From: Neobacillus sp. PS3-40
GTDB lineage: Bacteria; Bacillota; Bacilli; Bacillales; Cytobacillaceae
DNA: 64,000 bases
NCBI RefSeq assembly: GCF_030915485.1
Contig: NZ_CP133266.1
Span: 3,600,001 to 3,664,000 of the forward strand
Reading direction: 5' to 3'
Shown here: piece after piece, positions 1 through 8,141 of the stretch
How the letters are laid out: each line of letters opens with the position of its first letter
How positions within the stretch are numbered: the stretch's first letter is position 1
The notes under the pieces: model-generated
The model's input: only the letters and a program-made list of their open reading frames with translations
The model's database searches: none
Told to the model about the DNA's origin: nothing
Made by a program: the position numbers and the translations under genes

Positions 1-973
1 TGTGCTTTCCACGATATTGCCTGAATCGTTGGTGATTGCCCACTTTGCCGTCTTTGTAGTTCTCCTTTAACAGAGGGTTGATACCGATAACTCCAGGCAG
101 ACTCTACCAATAAACGCCGTACGTGTCGATTACCTGTTTTGGTTATTTCTCCTTGTCTCCTTTTTCACCACTCGAATACTCGCTAGGGATTAAACCAACA
201 TAAGCCATGAATTGCCTCGGTGTAGTAAAACGTTTAAAAGAACCGATTTCTGCTACAATACTTGTCGCTGTAATAAGAGCTACTCCTCTTAATGATTGGA
301 GTGCTTGAATTTTTTTGGCATGGACACCTTCACTCGCTAGAATTTTAATTTCTTCTTCTAACCTTAGAATACGTTGTGCTAACTCTTTGAGTTGGTGGTA
401 GTATTCCTGGAAGGTTACTTGTAGAGAAGGGTTTTCAAATTTTAAAGTGTCCAGCCATCTGAAATATTTGATTGTCCACTTATTTACTCCAGTAGGAGGT
501 TTAATATCATTACGCAGTAAAAATTTACTTAATCGGTGTTTTCCTCTCAGTTCGTCTTCTTTGGCATCTTCTCTACACCTAACAAGATCCCGCAGAGCCT
601 CATCCTCTGGAGTTGGTACATAAATTGGAGTCAACTCTCCAGCCCGATATAAATGAGCTAAGCGAACAGAGTCCCTGCGATCCGTTTTAATACGTTCTCC
701 AGGTCTTTTAGGAATAAGAGACGGGGCAATCACCGAGCAGTGAATCCCTAGTGTGATAAATAGTCGGTACAATGGATATCCTGTCGGACCAGCTTCATAA
801 CACACTCGCAGAGATTCCGGGCTGCCCAATTTTTTCATTAATTTCCTCACTTCTTCTGGTGTATGAGGAATCATTCCATGGTATCTAGGCTCCCCTCGGC
901 CCTCATCGGCAATAGCGACTGCAATTTTTTCCTTTGATACGTCTAAACCTACATATTTAATGGTATCCTTCAT
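1..973 (-). pseudogene. IS110-family transposase, frameshifted and partial
   Basis: The open part (973 down to 143, 276 aa) has the N-terminal RuvC-like DEDD domain with D11 (GLDVSKE), E60 (CYEAGPTGY), D98 and D101 (KTDRRD). The C-terminal Transposase_20 region ends in GLIPSEYSSGE, next to the serine region of the family. The frame then stops at 143. In the next frame the reading continues as RQGEITKTGNRHVRRLLVE to the window edge, which is the normal IS110 continuation. Restoring one A in the run at 163-167 (AAAAA to AAAAAA on the coding strand) joins the two. It is therefore a one-base deletion, a sequencing error in a homopolymer, or less likely recoding. Such enzymes recombine DNA guided by a bridge RNA made from the element's own non-coding end. 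Confidence 0.85.
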
Positions 974-1091
974 AATGACTAGCTCCTTCCGTAATGTAGC
1001 TCTGATTTGGTTTTTTGTTTTTCATCAGTAAACATTCTAACCAAATTAACCTACGAATTTACGAGTAAGGAGCTAGTTTCGTTCATGATAA
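974..1091 (-). ncRNA. Candidate IS110 bridge-RNA region (transposase leader)
   Basis: This is the non-coding segment between the element boundary and the transposase start. It contains an 11-bp perfect inverted repeat (978-988 ACTAGCTCCTT against 1067-1077 AAGGAGCTAGT), and inside it a shorter pair (about 1003-1010 against 1041-1048, ATTTGG/CCAAAT). IS110-group elements are known to encode their bridge RNA in the sequence upstream of the recombinase. Position, length and nested pairing fit, but target- and donor-binding loops were not assigned. Confidence 0.45.
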
Positions 1092-1167
1092 CTCGGCGTA
1101 AGCGCCTGCGGGGTCTCACCTGTCCCGCTGCTCCCGCAGGAGTCGAGCACCTTCCGCTCCAATCAAC
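1092..1167 (-). repeat. GC-rich Bacillus dispersed repeat, copy A (half, interrupted by IS110)
   Basis: Read on the minus strand it starts GTTGATTGGAGCGGAAGG and follows copy B (1595-1719) through the ACTCCTGCGGGA and GAGACCCC blocks to TACGCCGAG, where IS110 sequence begins. The second half of the repeat is expected beyond the left edge of the window. I recognise this as a repeat family common in Bacillus-group genomes. Confidence 0.75.
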
Positions 1168-1450
1168 AGAGTGCCAAAATTAACATTAGATTTTAAAATA
1201 GTCAATATAAAAAAGGTATAATACCTCTTTTTTGAGGGAATTATACCTTTTTTAATACAGCTATATACAATCTTTGATAACGAGTGATGAAGGTCCAAAA
1301 TCGGTAATTGGTAGAGAAAAAGGTCTTTCAAATGCCACGAATGATTCCAATAAGTCTCTTTTTTATCCGTCTAGTGGAATCAAAGTAGGTTAAGAAATTA
1401 CGAATAGAACTTAATCGTGCCCGTAATAGGGAATATCTATTTTTTTTTTA
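1168..1450. other. Intergenic stretch without a supported gene
   Basis: Between the IS110-interrupted repeat and the first 99-bp element there are only short open frames without recognisable domains or good ribosome binding sites. The only clear structure is a bidirectional hairpin at 1209-1252. I see no relic of a known gene. Confidence 0.6.
1209..1252. terminator. Bidirectional terminator-like hairpin
   Basis: AAAAAGGTATAAT and ATTATACCTTTTT form a 13-bp stem around an internal CCTC/GAGG pair. There are A/T runs on both sides, so it could end transcription on either strand. Confidence 0.5.
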
Positions 1451-1549
1451 GCTAAGCAAAATTTATATCCATAAATTCTGCTGGCGCATAAGGGTAACTA
1501 CGTCTCTGTCATCGCACTTAGGGGCTCGCCAATCGGCAAGTTTTCTTTA
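1451..1549 (+). repeat. 99-bp dispersed element, copy 1
   Basis: This copy runs from GCTAAGCA to GTTTTCTTTA and is preceded by a T-tract ending TTTA. It has the 5' hairpin (ATTTATATCCATAAAT core) and the 3' hairpin followed by TTTTCTTT. Substitutions (GCAAAATTT, GGCAAG) weaken both stems, so it is one of the more decayed copies. Confidence 0.85.
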
Positions 1550-1594
1550 TCTCCATAAAGGTTGTCTTCAGACTTTTCTACTTTATCTACCTGA

Positions 1595-1719
1595 GTTGAT
1601 TGGAGCGGAGGGCACTTGACTCCTGCGGGATTAGAGGGAATGGGAGACCCCACAGGCGGTACGCCGAGGAGGCTCCCATCCCTCCCCGCGGAAAGCAAGT
1701 GCCCGGAGCGGAAATCAAC
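1595..1719 (+). repeat. GC-rich Bacillus dispersed repeat, copy B (complete)
   Basis: This 125-bp unit runs from GTTGATTGGAGCGG to GAGCGGAAATCAAC, with GTTGATT/AATCAAC ends and strong internal dyads (for example CTTGACTCCTGCGGG and CCCCGCGGAAAGCAAG). It carries short open frames on both strands that are by-products of its composition and should not be called genes. Confidence 0.7.
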
Positions 1720-1927
1720 GGGCAAAGTTACGGTCTGAAAACAACCATTTATGCAAAAAGAGCCTTTAAAAAAATCAAAATAACCCAAGCATTTTTCCGT
1801 GTTAAATAATATGCTAATTCAGTTGTGATTTGGATAGTTATTTACGTTTTTCTCCACGTTATCGGAACTACTTACATAAATTGCCGGGCTATTTTCATGG
1901 GGTCTAACAAGGGCAATTACGCTTCAC

Positions 1928-3139
1928 TTATTTTTTAAAATTATACGATAGGACTAGCACATAGAAAAGTAAGGCAGTCAATGTTATGAGTGGTCCTGTG
2001 TCAATCAAGTAATGGTTAAAACTTTGAATCCAAGAGCTATTTGAAATGATAGTAACTGGAATTGCCCTAGTTATGTGTTCTGGGTCTAAAATCCGAGCAG
2101 ATAATGGTTTCCAAAGTAAATAGGCAAATATACTCGCAAATATACCTTGCATAATTCTAGCGATAAAGAATGGCTGAAAGCGAATATCTGTCTGGGCAAG
2201 GATACTGGCTACCTGTGCTTGGACACTAAAGCCACCAAAGGCAAGAATAAAGCTAGTAATTACGATCTGCTGAAGAAGTGTGGCCCCATGAACTTGGCTA
2301 GTAAGTTTACTTCCAAGTGTAATTTCAAATAAACCTGATATAAATGGAATACTTAACATTTTTGAGAACGATAATGAAGAAAGGATTACTTCGACCCCTT
2401 TTGCAAGAAAAGCTGTAATATGTAAATGATACAGTAGTTTATTAACGACGGAGAATAAAATGATAAACCCGCCGATCATTAATAATGTTTGGATAGAAGA
2501 GGTTACCGCATCACCAAGTAGCTTACCAATTGGCCGATTATCCTTTAATCTAGTTTGATGAACGGATGAAAGAGCTGATCTAAGAGTAATTTTCTTTCGA
2601 CCCATTTTTCGTTTATCACCATCAGAGCTTCCATAAAATCTCATGATCAAACCCACACAAATATTTCCTAAATAGTGGGATAAAGCTAGAAGTAATCCTA
2701 ATTGGGGATTATGGAAAAATCCGACAGATACAGCACCAAAAATAAACAATGGATTGGATGAGTTCGTAAAAGAAACGAGCCTTTCTGCTTCTATTTGAGT
2801 CACTTGACCTTCTTGGCGTAGGCGTGCCGTAATCTTTGCACCCGCGGGGTTACCTGAAGCCATTCCCATTGCCCACACAAAACCACCAACACCAGGAACT
2901 TTAAAAAGTGGACGCATAATTGGTTCCAGAATCACGCCGATAAACGTAACAACACCAAAGCTGATCAACATTTCAGAAACAATAAAAAATGGTAATAGAG
3001 ACGGGAAAACAATTTCCCACCACATATTTAAGCCACGGACTGAGGCGTCAAATGATTCTTTTGGAAAAGAGATCATTGATGCAGCCATTACCGTAACAGC
3101 TACCGCTAAGAATATGGTTTTAAACTTAGACCGAGACAA
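1928..3139 (-). CDS. ylbJ: Sporulation integral membrane protein YlbJ
   Basis: This 403-aa polytopic membrane protein of the YlbJ/SpoIIM-like nucleoside-recognition (Gate) type belongs to the sigma-E-controlled mother-cell set in B. subtilis, where it is needed for spore cortex formation. Its transported substrate, if any, is not established. Hydrophobic segments run through the chain, with conserved blocks such as MGMASGNPAGAKI and FGGFSVQAQV. I chose the TTG at 3139: it lies 7 nt after an AAGGAGG that would otherwise sit inside the coding sequence of the longer frame starting at 3160. It lies tail-out against the repeat-rich region and diverges from ylbK. A CATAAATT sequence upstream resembles a sigma-E -10 box, but I could not place a convincing -35. 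Confidence 0.9.
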   Translation of the reverse strand: MSRSKFKTIFLAVAVTVMAASMISFPKESFDASVRGLNMWWEIVFPSLLPFFIVSEMLISFGVVTFIGVILEPIMRPLFKVPGVGGFVWAMGMASGNPAGAKITARLRQEGQVTQIEAERLVSFTNSSNPLFIFGAVSVGFFHNPQLGLLLALSHYLGNICVGLIMRFYGSSDGDKRKMGRKKITLRSALSSVHQTRLKDNRPIGKLLGDAVTSSIQTLLMIGGFIILFSVVNKLLYHLHITAFLAKGVEVILSSLSFSKMLSIPFISGLFEITLGSKLTSQVHGATLLQQIVITSFILAFGGFSVQAQVASILAQTDIRFQPFFIARIMQGIFASIFAYLLWKPLSARILDPEHITRAIPVTIISNSSWIQSFNHYLIDTGPLITLTALLFYVLVLSYNFKK

Positions 3140-3423
3140 TGAGCTGCCTCCTTCCCACAAGCTTTTTGAAATTGTACAAATTTATGGAGTAAATGATAAA
3201 ATGTAGAGTATTTTATTATTCACTGTCGTAGTCCAACTCCTGACCTTGAACAGGATATTCATACGCAGATTTTGCCAAAAAAGGCGGTTACTTTAGAATT
3301 TGGCGGCTTTTCCGTTCAAGATGTTTTTCAATCTAGTCCTTGTCCCCATAACACAATATACTCATACAATGTGAATTTAGACCATAAGATTGAAGGAGAT
3401 TTCCATTATAAGGGGGAAGTAAT

Positions 3424-4203
3424 GTGGAACGTCCTAGGGTTGGGTTAGCACTTGGTTCAGGAGGAGCACGTGGGTTTGCCCATCTAGGTGCTATAAAAGT
3501 TTTACAAGAAGAAGGCATCCCAATTGATCTTATTGCAGGGAGTAGTATGGGAGCTCTTGTGGGTTGTTTTTATGGAGCTGGCACTGATCTAGACCGTCTT
3601 TTCCAAATATCTTTAGCTGTTAAGAGAAAATATTTTCTCGATTTTGCTGTCCCTAAAATGGGTCTTATTGCAGGTAAAAAGGTAAAAGAATTTATTAGGA
3701 TTTTTACACATGGGAAAAATATTGAAGATTTATCATTACCGGTTGGGGTGGTTGCAACCGATTTATTGACAGGTGAAAAGATTGTTTTTAATAATGGTCC
3801 AATTGCTGAGGCTGTAAGGGCGAGTATTTCCATTCCAGGTATCTTTATTCCTGAAAAATATGACGGAAGATTATTGGTTGATGGAGGAGTTTGCGATCGT
3901 GTCCCTGTTTCAGTTGCTCGAGAAATGGGCGCAGATATTGTCATTGCAATTGATGTTTCAAGAGTCGAACGAAATTCCGAAATTAATTCTATTTATGATG
4001 TGATCATGCAAAGCTTTGATATCATGCAAACTGAAATTTTCAATAATAGGGAAATTTCCTCTGATATCATGATTCGTCCACGGGTTGAGATGTATAGTTC
4101 ACGTGCGTTCACCAATATTGAAGAAATTATTGCCATCGGAGAAGAAGAAACGAGAAACCAAATAAACAAAATAAAAAGTGTTATTGAACAGTGGAAGGAG
4201 TAA
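3424..4203 (+). CDS. ylbK: Patatin-like phospholipase YlbK
   Basis: This 259-aa protein is a patatin-family serine hydrolase. The oxyanion-hole glycine block GSGGARG is at residues 11-17, the nucleophile elbow GSSMG has Ser41, and the DGG motif has Asp153, so the Ser-Asp dyad is complete. Such enzymes hydrolyse acyl lipids; the physiological substrate of YlbK is unknown. The start is a GTG at 3424 preceded by AGGGGGA. There is no signal peptide. The gene is followed by ylbL, whose ribosome binding site lies in the last codons of ylbK, so the two are probably translationally coupled. Confidence 0.9.
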   Translation: MERPRVGLALGSGGARGFAHLGAIKVLQEEGIPIDLIAGSSMGALVGCFYGAGTDLDRLFQISLAVKRKYFLDFAVPKMGLIAGKKVKEFIRIFTHGKNIEDLSLPVGVVATDLLTGEKIVFNNGPIAEAVRASISIPGIFIPEKYDGRLLVDGGVCDRVPVSVAREMGADIVIAIDVSRVERNSEINSIYDVIMQSFDIMQTEIFNNREISSDIMIRPRVEMYSSRAFTNIEEIIAIGEEETRNQINKIKSVIEQWKE

Positions 4204-4211
4204 ACAAAGAA

Positions 4212-5249
4212 ATGCGCAAAAAAATATATCTTGCTTCGTTCTCTCTCCTCATCCTTATCTTAATCGGAGGAGTATTTTATTCATTGCCTTACTATGTTTC
4301 AAAACCTGGGATGGCGAAAGAGCTTAAGCCAATTATAAAGGTTGAAAATGGGTATCCTGAAAAAGGTAACTTTATGTTAACAACTGTACGAATGGGAAGA
4401 GCAAATATTTATTCTTATTTGGGAGCGAAACTAAGTAAATACGATGAAATCTATCCACTTGATGAGATCTTATACAAAAAAGAAACAGAGAAAGAATATA
4501 CAGTCAGGCAACTATATCTAATGTCAGGGTCGAAAATGAATGCCATTGATGTGGCCTACCATAAAGCAGGAAAGCCAGTTCACTATAAATATAAAGGAAT
4601 TTACGTATTAAATGTGCTACCTGGAATGCCTGCATATGGAAAGCTTCAGGCTGGCGACAGAGTTTTTAAAGTGGACGGAAGAACTTTTCCTTCGTCAGAA
4701 AAGTTTATTTCATATGTTGCTAAAAAACATGCTGGCGACCAGATAACATTAACCTACTCGCGAAACAAACAAACGAAAAATGTAAAACTAAACGTTGCTA
4801 AATTTAAGGAGGATCCGAGCAAGGTGGGTGTTGGTATTTCGTTAGTGGATGACAAAGAAATCATCGTTAGCCCACATGTGGTAGTAAAAACAGATGAAAT
4901 TGGCGGGCCATCAGCAGGGTTCATGTTTTCATTGGAAATCTATAATCAATTAACAAAAGAGGATTTAACAAAAGGCTATCAAATTGCAGGAACAGGAACG
5001 ATTTCAGATGACGGGACTATCGGTCCAATAGGTGGGATCGAGCAAAAAATTATTGCTGCAAATAAGGCAGGGGCACAAATTTTCTTTGCTCCAAATGAAA
5101 AAGGATCAAAGCATTCAAATTACCGAGATGCGTTAAAGGCAGGGAATGAAATTAATACAAAAATGAAAATTATACCTGTCGATTCATTTAATGAGGCTGT
5201 ACGATACTTGGAGAAATTACCTAAAAATAGTAAAAAGATGGTTAAATAA
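4212..5249 (+). CDS. ylbL: Membrane-anchored PDZ/Lon-type serine protease YlbL (SepM-like)
   Basis: This 345-aa protein has an N-terminal membrane anchor (about residues 5-25), a central PDZ domain (about 115-195) and a C-terminal Lon-protease domain. The Ser-Lys dyad is visible as Ser234 in GGPSAG and Lys279 in GGIEQK. Relatives are the streptococcal peptide-pheromone processing protease SepM and B. subtilis YlbL, which has been linked to removal of the division inhibitor YneA after DNA damage. The start is ATG 4212, 11 nt after GGAAGGAG; an in-frame GTG at 4191 has no ribosome binding site. A terminator hairpin overlaps its last codons. Confidence 0.9.
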   Translation: MRKKIYLASFSLLILILIGGVFYSLPYYVSKPGMAKELKPIIKVENGYPEKGNFMLTTVRMGRANIYSYLGAKLSKYDEIYPLDEILYKKETEKEYTVRQLYLMSGSKMNAIDVAYHKAGKPVHYKYKGIYVLNVLPGMPAYGKLQAGDRVFKVDGRTFPSSEKFISYVAKKHAGDQITLTYSRNKQTKNVKLNVAKFKEDPSKVGVGISLVDDKEIIVSPHVVVKTDEIGGPSAGFMFSLEIYNQLTKEDLTKGYQIAGTGTISDDGTIGPIGGIEQKIIAANKAGAQIFFAPNEKGSKHSNYRDALKAGNEINTKMKIIPVDSFNEAVRYLEKLPKNSKKMVK

Positions 5250-5261
5250 CCATCTTTTTTT
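5232..5261. terminator. Bidirectional terminator between ylbL and tmcAL
   Basis: A 13-bp stem AAAAAGATGGTTA / TAACCATCTTTTT is flanked by A and T runs. It overlaps the ylbL stop codon and can serve both converging genes. Confidence 0.8.
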
Positions 5262-5262
5262 A

Positions 5263-5361
5263 GTTGAGCAGAATTTATATCCATAAAGTCTGCTAACGCA
5301 TTAGGGCTACTACGCTTCTGTCATCGCCCTTAGGGGCTCGCCAATCAGCGAGTTTTCTTTA
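5263..5361 (+). repeat. 99-bp dispersed element, copy 2 (supplies the tmcAL stop codon)
   Basis: This full-length copy begins GTTGAGCAG directly after the TTTA that ends the ylbL terminator T-tract and ends GAGTTTTCTTTA. The last three bases (5359-5361, TTA) are the complement of the TAA stop codon of the minus-strand tmcAL gene. It therefore lies exactly between that stop codon and the terminator. Confidence 0.9.
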
Positions 5362-6573
5362 ATCGATGTAAATGGGTGGCTGCCTATATTCCTGGTGAAG
5401 AAGCTCATGTTTTGAATTAATGGTAAGGCCATAGGAATAAATTCTGGCCGCCTTAATATCAAGTCTAATCTCAGCATTTTTAAAAGAGGAAACTTTTGAA
5501 ACTAAGGGTAAACTAAAATGATGTTTCGTTTTATTAAGATATTCTTTACCTTTTTTTGTCATTCCCAACAATCTTAAATAGGTGGCCTTTTCTTGATTTT
5601 GTTGCATTTCAGCTTTTTTAGTATTTGTTAAAATATGTGTGCAGATTCTTTGCAGCCTTGTCCTTGTATATCGTTTTGTTTTTACCTTTTCCATAAATTC
5701 ATGAAAACAATTAGATTCTGTAGCTGCTGCAATTAACCGATTTTCTATTCCTTCTTCTACTTCATAAATGTCTTTCAGTTCCATTGGATCACATTGGAGG
5801 ATCCGAAATTGCAAGTATGGCCAATAAATCTCCCACTGATGAAGAATTCCATAATGATGTATGTATTCTTTTAAAAGATTGTTTGTCGTAGAGGGTACAT
5901 ATTGGTCAATTGAAACGGATGAGCAATCATCAGAAAAAAGCGCCTTTCGGATACTTGTCGCACTTGCAATAGTCTCGGAGGAAAAGGATTCATCATGGTA
6001 TTCGGCGTTCTTTCTCTTAAATGTTAGCGGTAAAATTGAGCTGTTTTGTCTCTTAATGGATTTCATATATTGAAAACCTAAAATATTATTTGGTGTTGTC
6101 AAATTTAAAAGCTCCTCTGAATGGGTCAAATGTTCAAATGACATTGACAAGGCTTTTGGATAACTAACACCTGTTTTTATGTACTTTCGAAGTTCTTCTT
6201 CATAGGATTCTTGATGTGAATCCAGGAATTCTATTGTTTTATGGAAGGAATGAGTGTTTCCACTTTCACTTCCGAAACAAAGCGAATCACATCCTGCAGC
6301 GTCTAGAATGGAAATTGCTCCATTTGCAAATACTTCAGCCTTTTGAGTAGCGAATAAATAGGGCAATTCAAAAACAATATCCACACCACTAAGTAAAGCC
6401 ATTTTCGTTCGGTACCATTTTGAAACTAATGCGGGTTCGCCCCTTTGTAGAAAATCTCCACTCATTACGGCTATCACTACATCCGCTTTTGAAAGGGCTC
6501 TTGCAGCCTCTAAGTGATAGCTGTGTCCGTTATGGAAGGGGTTGTACTCGACAATTACGCCAACAGACTTCAT
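5359..6573 (-). CDS. tmcAL: tRNA(Met) cytidine acetate ligase TmcAL (YlbM)
   Basis: This 404-aa enzyme uses ATP and acetate to make N4-acetylcytidine at the wobble position of elongator tRNA-Met. It has a nucleotidyltransferase fold with the HxGH-like motif NPFHNGH near residue 12 and the following VMSGDFLQRGEPA block typical of the family. The ATG start at 6573 has AAGGAG 9 nt upstream. It converges with ylbL, and its stop codon lies in the TTTA end of a 99-bp element. Confidence 0.92.
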   Translation of the reverse strand: MKSVGVIVEYNPFHNGHSYHLEAARALSKADVVIAVMSGDFLQRGEPALVSKWYRTKMALLSGVDIVFELPYLFATQKAEVFANGAISILDAAGCDSLCFGSESGNTHSFHKTIEFLDSHQESYEEELRKYIKTGVSYPKALSMSFEHLTHSEELLNLTTPNNILGFQYMKSIKRQNSSILPLTFKRKNAEYHDESFSSETIASATSIRKALFSDDCSSVSIDQYVPSTTNNLLKEYIHHYGILHQWEIYWPYLQFRILQCDPMELKDIYEVEEGIENRLIAAATESNCFHEFMEKVKTKRYTRTRLQRICTHILTNTKKAEMQQNQEKATYLRLLGMTKKGKEYLNKTKHHFSLPLVSKVSSFKNAEIRLDIKAARIYSYGLTINSKHELLHQEYRQPPIYID

Positions 6574-6606
6574 TGATTACGTCTCCTTATATAAAGGCTA
6601 ATGAAG

Positions 6607-6630
6607 CGTGTGAAACGAGGCTTTCACACG
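6607..6630. repeat. Hairpin in the tmcAL upstream region
   Basis: CGTGTGAAA and TTTCACACG form a perfect 9-bp stem with a 6-nt loop, followed by AATGAGCCAAAAAT. The same AATGAGCCAAAAAT word recurs in the inverted repeat at 40533-40611. The role is unknown; it may be a dispersed repeat fragment. Confidence 0.4.
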
Positions 6631-6765
6631 AATGAGCCAAAAATTGTTTTTATCAAAAAAATATTTTCATCAATAATTTGCAAAAAGAAAAACGTTGGTT
6701 TGTTCGTATAACTAGTATAGCAGAGTTTCCAAAATAAGGAGTAACTTCAAACCTAAACGAATAAA

Positions 6766-6791
6766 GAGACAATAGGTAATTCTATTGTCTC
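6766..6791 (-). terminator. Terminator of the coat-like gene
   Basis: GAGACAATAG / CTATTGTCTC form a 10-bp stem. On the minus strand it is followed by TTTATT, just downstream of the Gly/His/Tyr-rich gene. Confidence 0.65.
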
Positions 6792-6810
6792 CTGACGGTG
6801 TGATTCAAAA

Positions 6811-7008
6811 TTAATAAGGATGTCCATACCAGCCTTGGTAGTGATGAGGATAACCGTGGTGCCAATGATGATGGAAACCTCCATGATATCCGTGGGGATG
6901 ATGGTATCCTCCACCCCAATATCCATAAGGATGATGGTATCCTCCGCCACCATAATACGGATAGCCAGGGTAGCCTACACCTATAATTATTGGTTGTGAA
7001 TAGGGCAT
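6811..7008 (-). CDS. Small Gly/His/Tyr-rich protein, probable spore coat component
   Basis: This 65-aa protein is made of GYHHPYGY-like blocks: 17 Gly, 14 His and 14 Tyr, about 45 of 65 residues. It has no globular domain. The composition resembles B. subtilis coat proteins such as YeeK, which is rich in the same residues, and would suit tyrosine cross-linking or metal binding; function is inferred from composition only. The ATG at 7008 is preceded by GAAGGTGATTAA, a good ribosome binding site. A CATATTGTA sequence (7039-7047 on the minus strand) matches the sigma-K -10 pattern, but no -35 is clear. It lies between tmcAL and ylbN. Confidence 0.65.
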   Translation of the reverse strand: MPYSQPIIIGVGYPGYPYYGGGGYHHPYGYWGGGYHHPHGYHGGFHHHWHHGYPHHYQGWYGHPY

Positions 7009-7202
7009 TTAATCACCTTCTTTTTCTATTTATGCTTATACAATATGTCAATAAAATCATATCGAGCCTATCTCATTGATAAATAGGCACATTTAGGTCA
7101 TTAGCCTAAATGTTTGCTAACTGTTTAAACTGGATAAACTAGCAAATGAATACCAAGATCAATAAATCAATTTTGCTAATTTAATGGTGTAAAGAAAAAA
7201 CA

Positions 7203-7231
7203 TTGACAAAAAATTATACGAAAGCTATAAT
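7203..7231 (+). promoter_or_regulatory. Sigma-A promoter of ylbN-rpmF
   Basis: TTGACA (7203-7208), a 17-bp spacer and TATAAT (7226-7231) match the vegetative consensus exactly. The leader to ylbN is then only about 20 nt. Confidence 0.9.
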
Positions 7232-7258
7232 TACCTTTGTTGCCTTGAGGTGAATGAA

Positions 7259-7786
7259 TTGAAATGGACATTAAGTCAATTGCAAAAATATCGAAACAAG
7301 GATTTTTCGTTTGATGAAATGATTCGAGTTGATGAGATTAAACAAGTAGATCCATCAATTCGGGAAGTGTCGCCGATTCATATAATGGGTCGAGCGGATA
7401 TTGATTCAACGAGAGTGACGTTTCATTTTAAAATAGAAGGTCATTTAATACTTCCTTGTTCTCGTACTTTAGTGGATGTAAACTATCCTATTAATGTCGA
7501 AACAACTGAAACTTTCCTCTTGCAAGATTCTGACTATGTGACTGATGATGAAGTGCATCAACTTAAGGATGATTGCATTGATTTATCACCTGTAATTAGA
7601 GAAATTATTTTGCTTGAGGTTCCAATGCAAGTCTTTTGTGATGATGTCAATAGTGAAGGTGCTGCCCCACAATCAGGAAAAGATTGGGAGGTAGTTCGTG
7701 AAGACGAATTGTCTAAAAAAATTGATCCAAGACTCGCTGGTCTTGCAAAGTTCTTTGACGACAATAATTCTTCTTCCGATTCATAA
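7259..7786 (+). CDS. ylbN: YceD/DUF177 family protein YlbN
   Basis: This 175-aa protein belongs to the family whose plant and E. coli members are tied to 23S rRNA accumulation. It is almost always encoded directly before the L32 gene, as here. The biochemical activity is not established. The TTG at 7259 (MKWTLSQL) is chosen because GAGGTGA lies 6 nt before it; the in-frame GTG at 7250 is part of that binding site. The acidic tail (SEDDNN-type, ending NSSSDS) is variable. It is co-transcribed with rpmF from the strong promoter at 7203. Confidence 0.88.
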   Translation: MKWTLSQLQKYRNKDFSFDEMIRVDEIKQVDPSIREVSPIHIMGRADIDSTRVTFHFKIEGHLILPCSRTLVDVNYPINVETTETFLLQDSDYVTDDEVHQLKDDCIDLSPVIREIILLEVPMQVFCDDVNSEGAAPQSGKDWEVVREDELSKKIDPRLAGLAKFFDDNNSSSDS

Positions 7787-7866
7787 TCGAAAAAATAAGA
7801 AGCAAAATGGAGTGTCAGATTTCTGGACTTCATTACTTTCTTAATATCTTTAAGGAGGTGGGAAGA

Positions 7867-8046
7867 ATGGCTGTACCTTTTAGAAGGACTTCTAAAACTG
7901 CAAAGAGAAAACGTCGTACACATTTTAAATTAAGTGTTCCTGGTATGGTAGAATGCCCTAACTGTGGTGAAATGAAACTAACTCACCACGTATGTAAAGC
8001 TTGCGGAACATACAAAGGAAAAGAAGTTGTAGTAGTTAACGACTAA
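7867..8046 (+). CDS. rpmF: 50S ribosomal protein L32
   Basis: This 59-aa ribosomal protein starts [10 protein letters not shown] and has the L32 zinc ribbon, with two CxxC pairs in CPNCG and CKACG, so it is the zinc-binding form. The ATG 7867 follows AAGGAGGTGGGA; an upstream in-frame ATG at 7807 has no ribosome binding site. It follows ylbN and ends at a strong terminator. Confidence 0.97.
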   Translation: MAVPFRRTSKTAKRKRRTHFKLSVPGMVECPNCGEMKLTHHVCKACGTYKGKEVVVVND

Positions 8047-8060
8047 TTTCCATTAGATAT

Positions 8061-8094
8061 AAAGCACAAGGAGCTTAATGCTCCTTGTGCTTTT
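8061..8094 (+). terminator. Terminator after rpmF
   Basis: AGCACAAGGAGC and GCTCCTTGTGCT form a 12-bp stem with a TTAAT loop, followed by TTTT. Confidence 0.9.
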
Positions 8095-8141
8095 GTCGTT
8101 GTGGGAAAAGGGCCAAGTGTCTAAATTGGGGGAATTTTAGG

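Larger units (their letters stand above)
1..1091 (-). mobile_element. IS110-family insertion sequence, cut by the window edge
   Basis: The element contains a DEDD-type transposase gene on the minus strand and about 118 bp of structured non-coding sequence upstream of it (974-1091). The outer boundary can be placed at about 1091/1092. There the sequence switches to a GC-rich Bacillus repeat (reverse complement reads through TACGCCGAG), which matches the intact copy at 1595-1719 up to exactly that point and then diverges. IS110 elements usually lack terminal inverted repeats, and none is visible. The other end lies left of the window. The boundary is inferred from the interrupted repeat. Confidence 0.8.

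Noticed and set aside
1116-1809. Three open frames of 69-96 codons (minus 1116-1331, minus 1498-1788, plus 1600-1809)
   Set aside because: They run through the GC-rich repeat and the 99-bp element, lack ribosome binding sites and recognisable domains, and overlap each other on opposite strands.
6753-6953. Second open frame overlapping the His-rich gene
   Set aside because: It is a shifted-frame shadow of the repetitive codons of the 6811-7008 gene and has no ribosome binding site.
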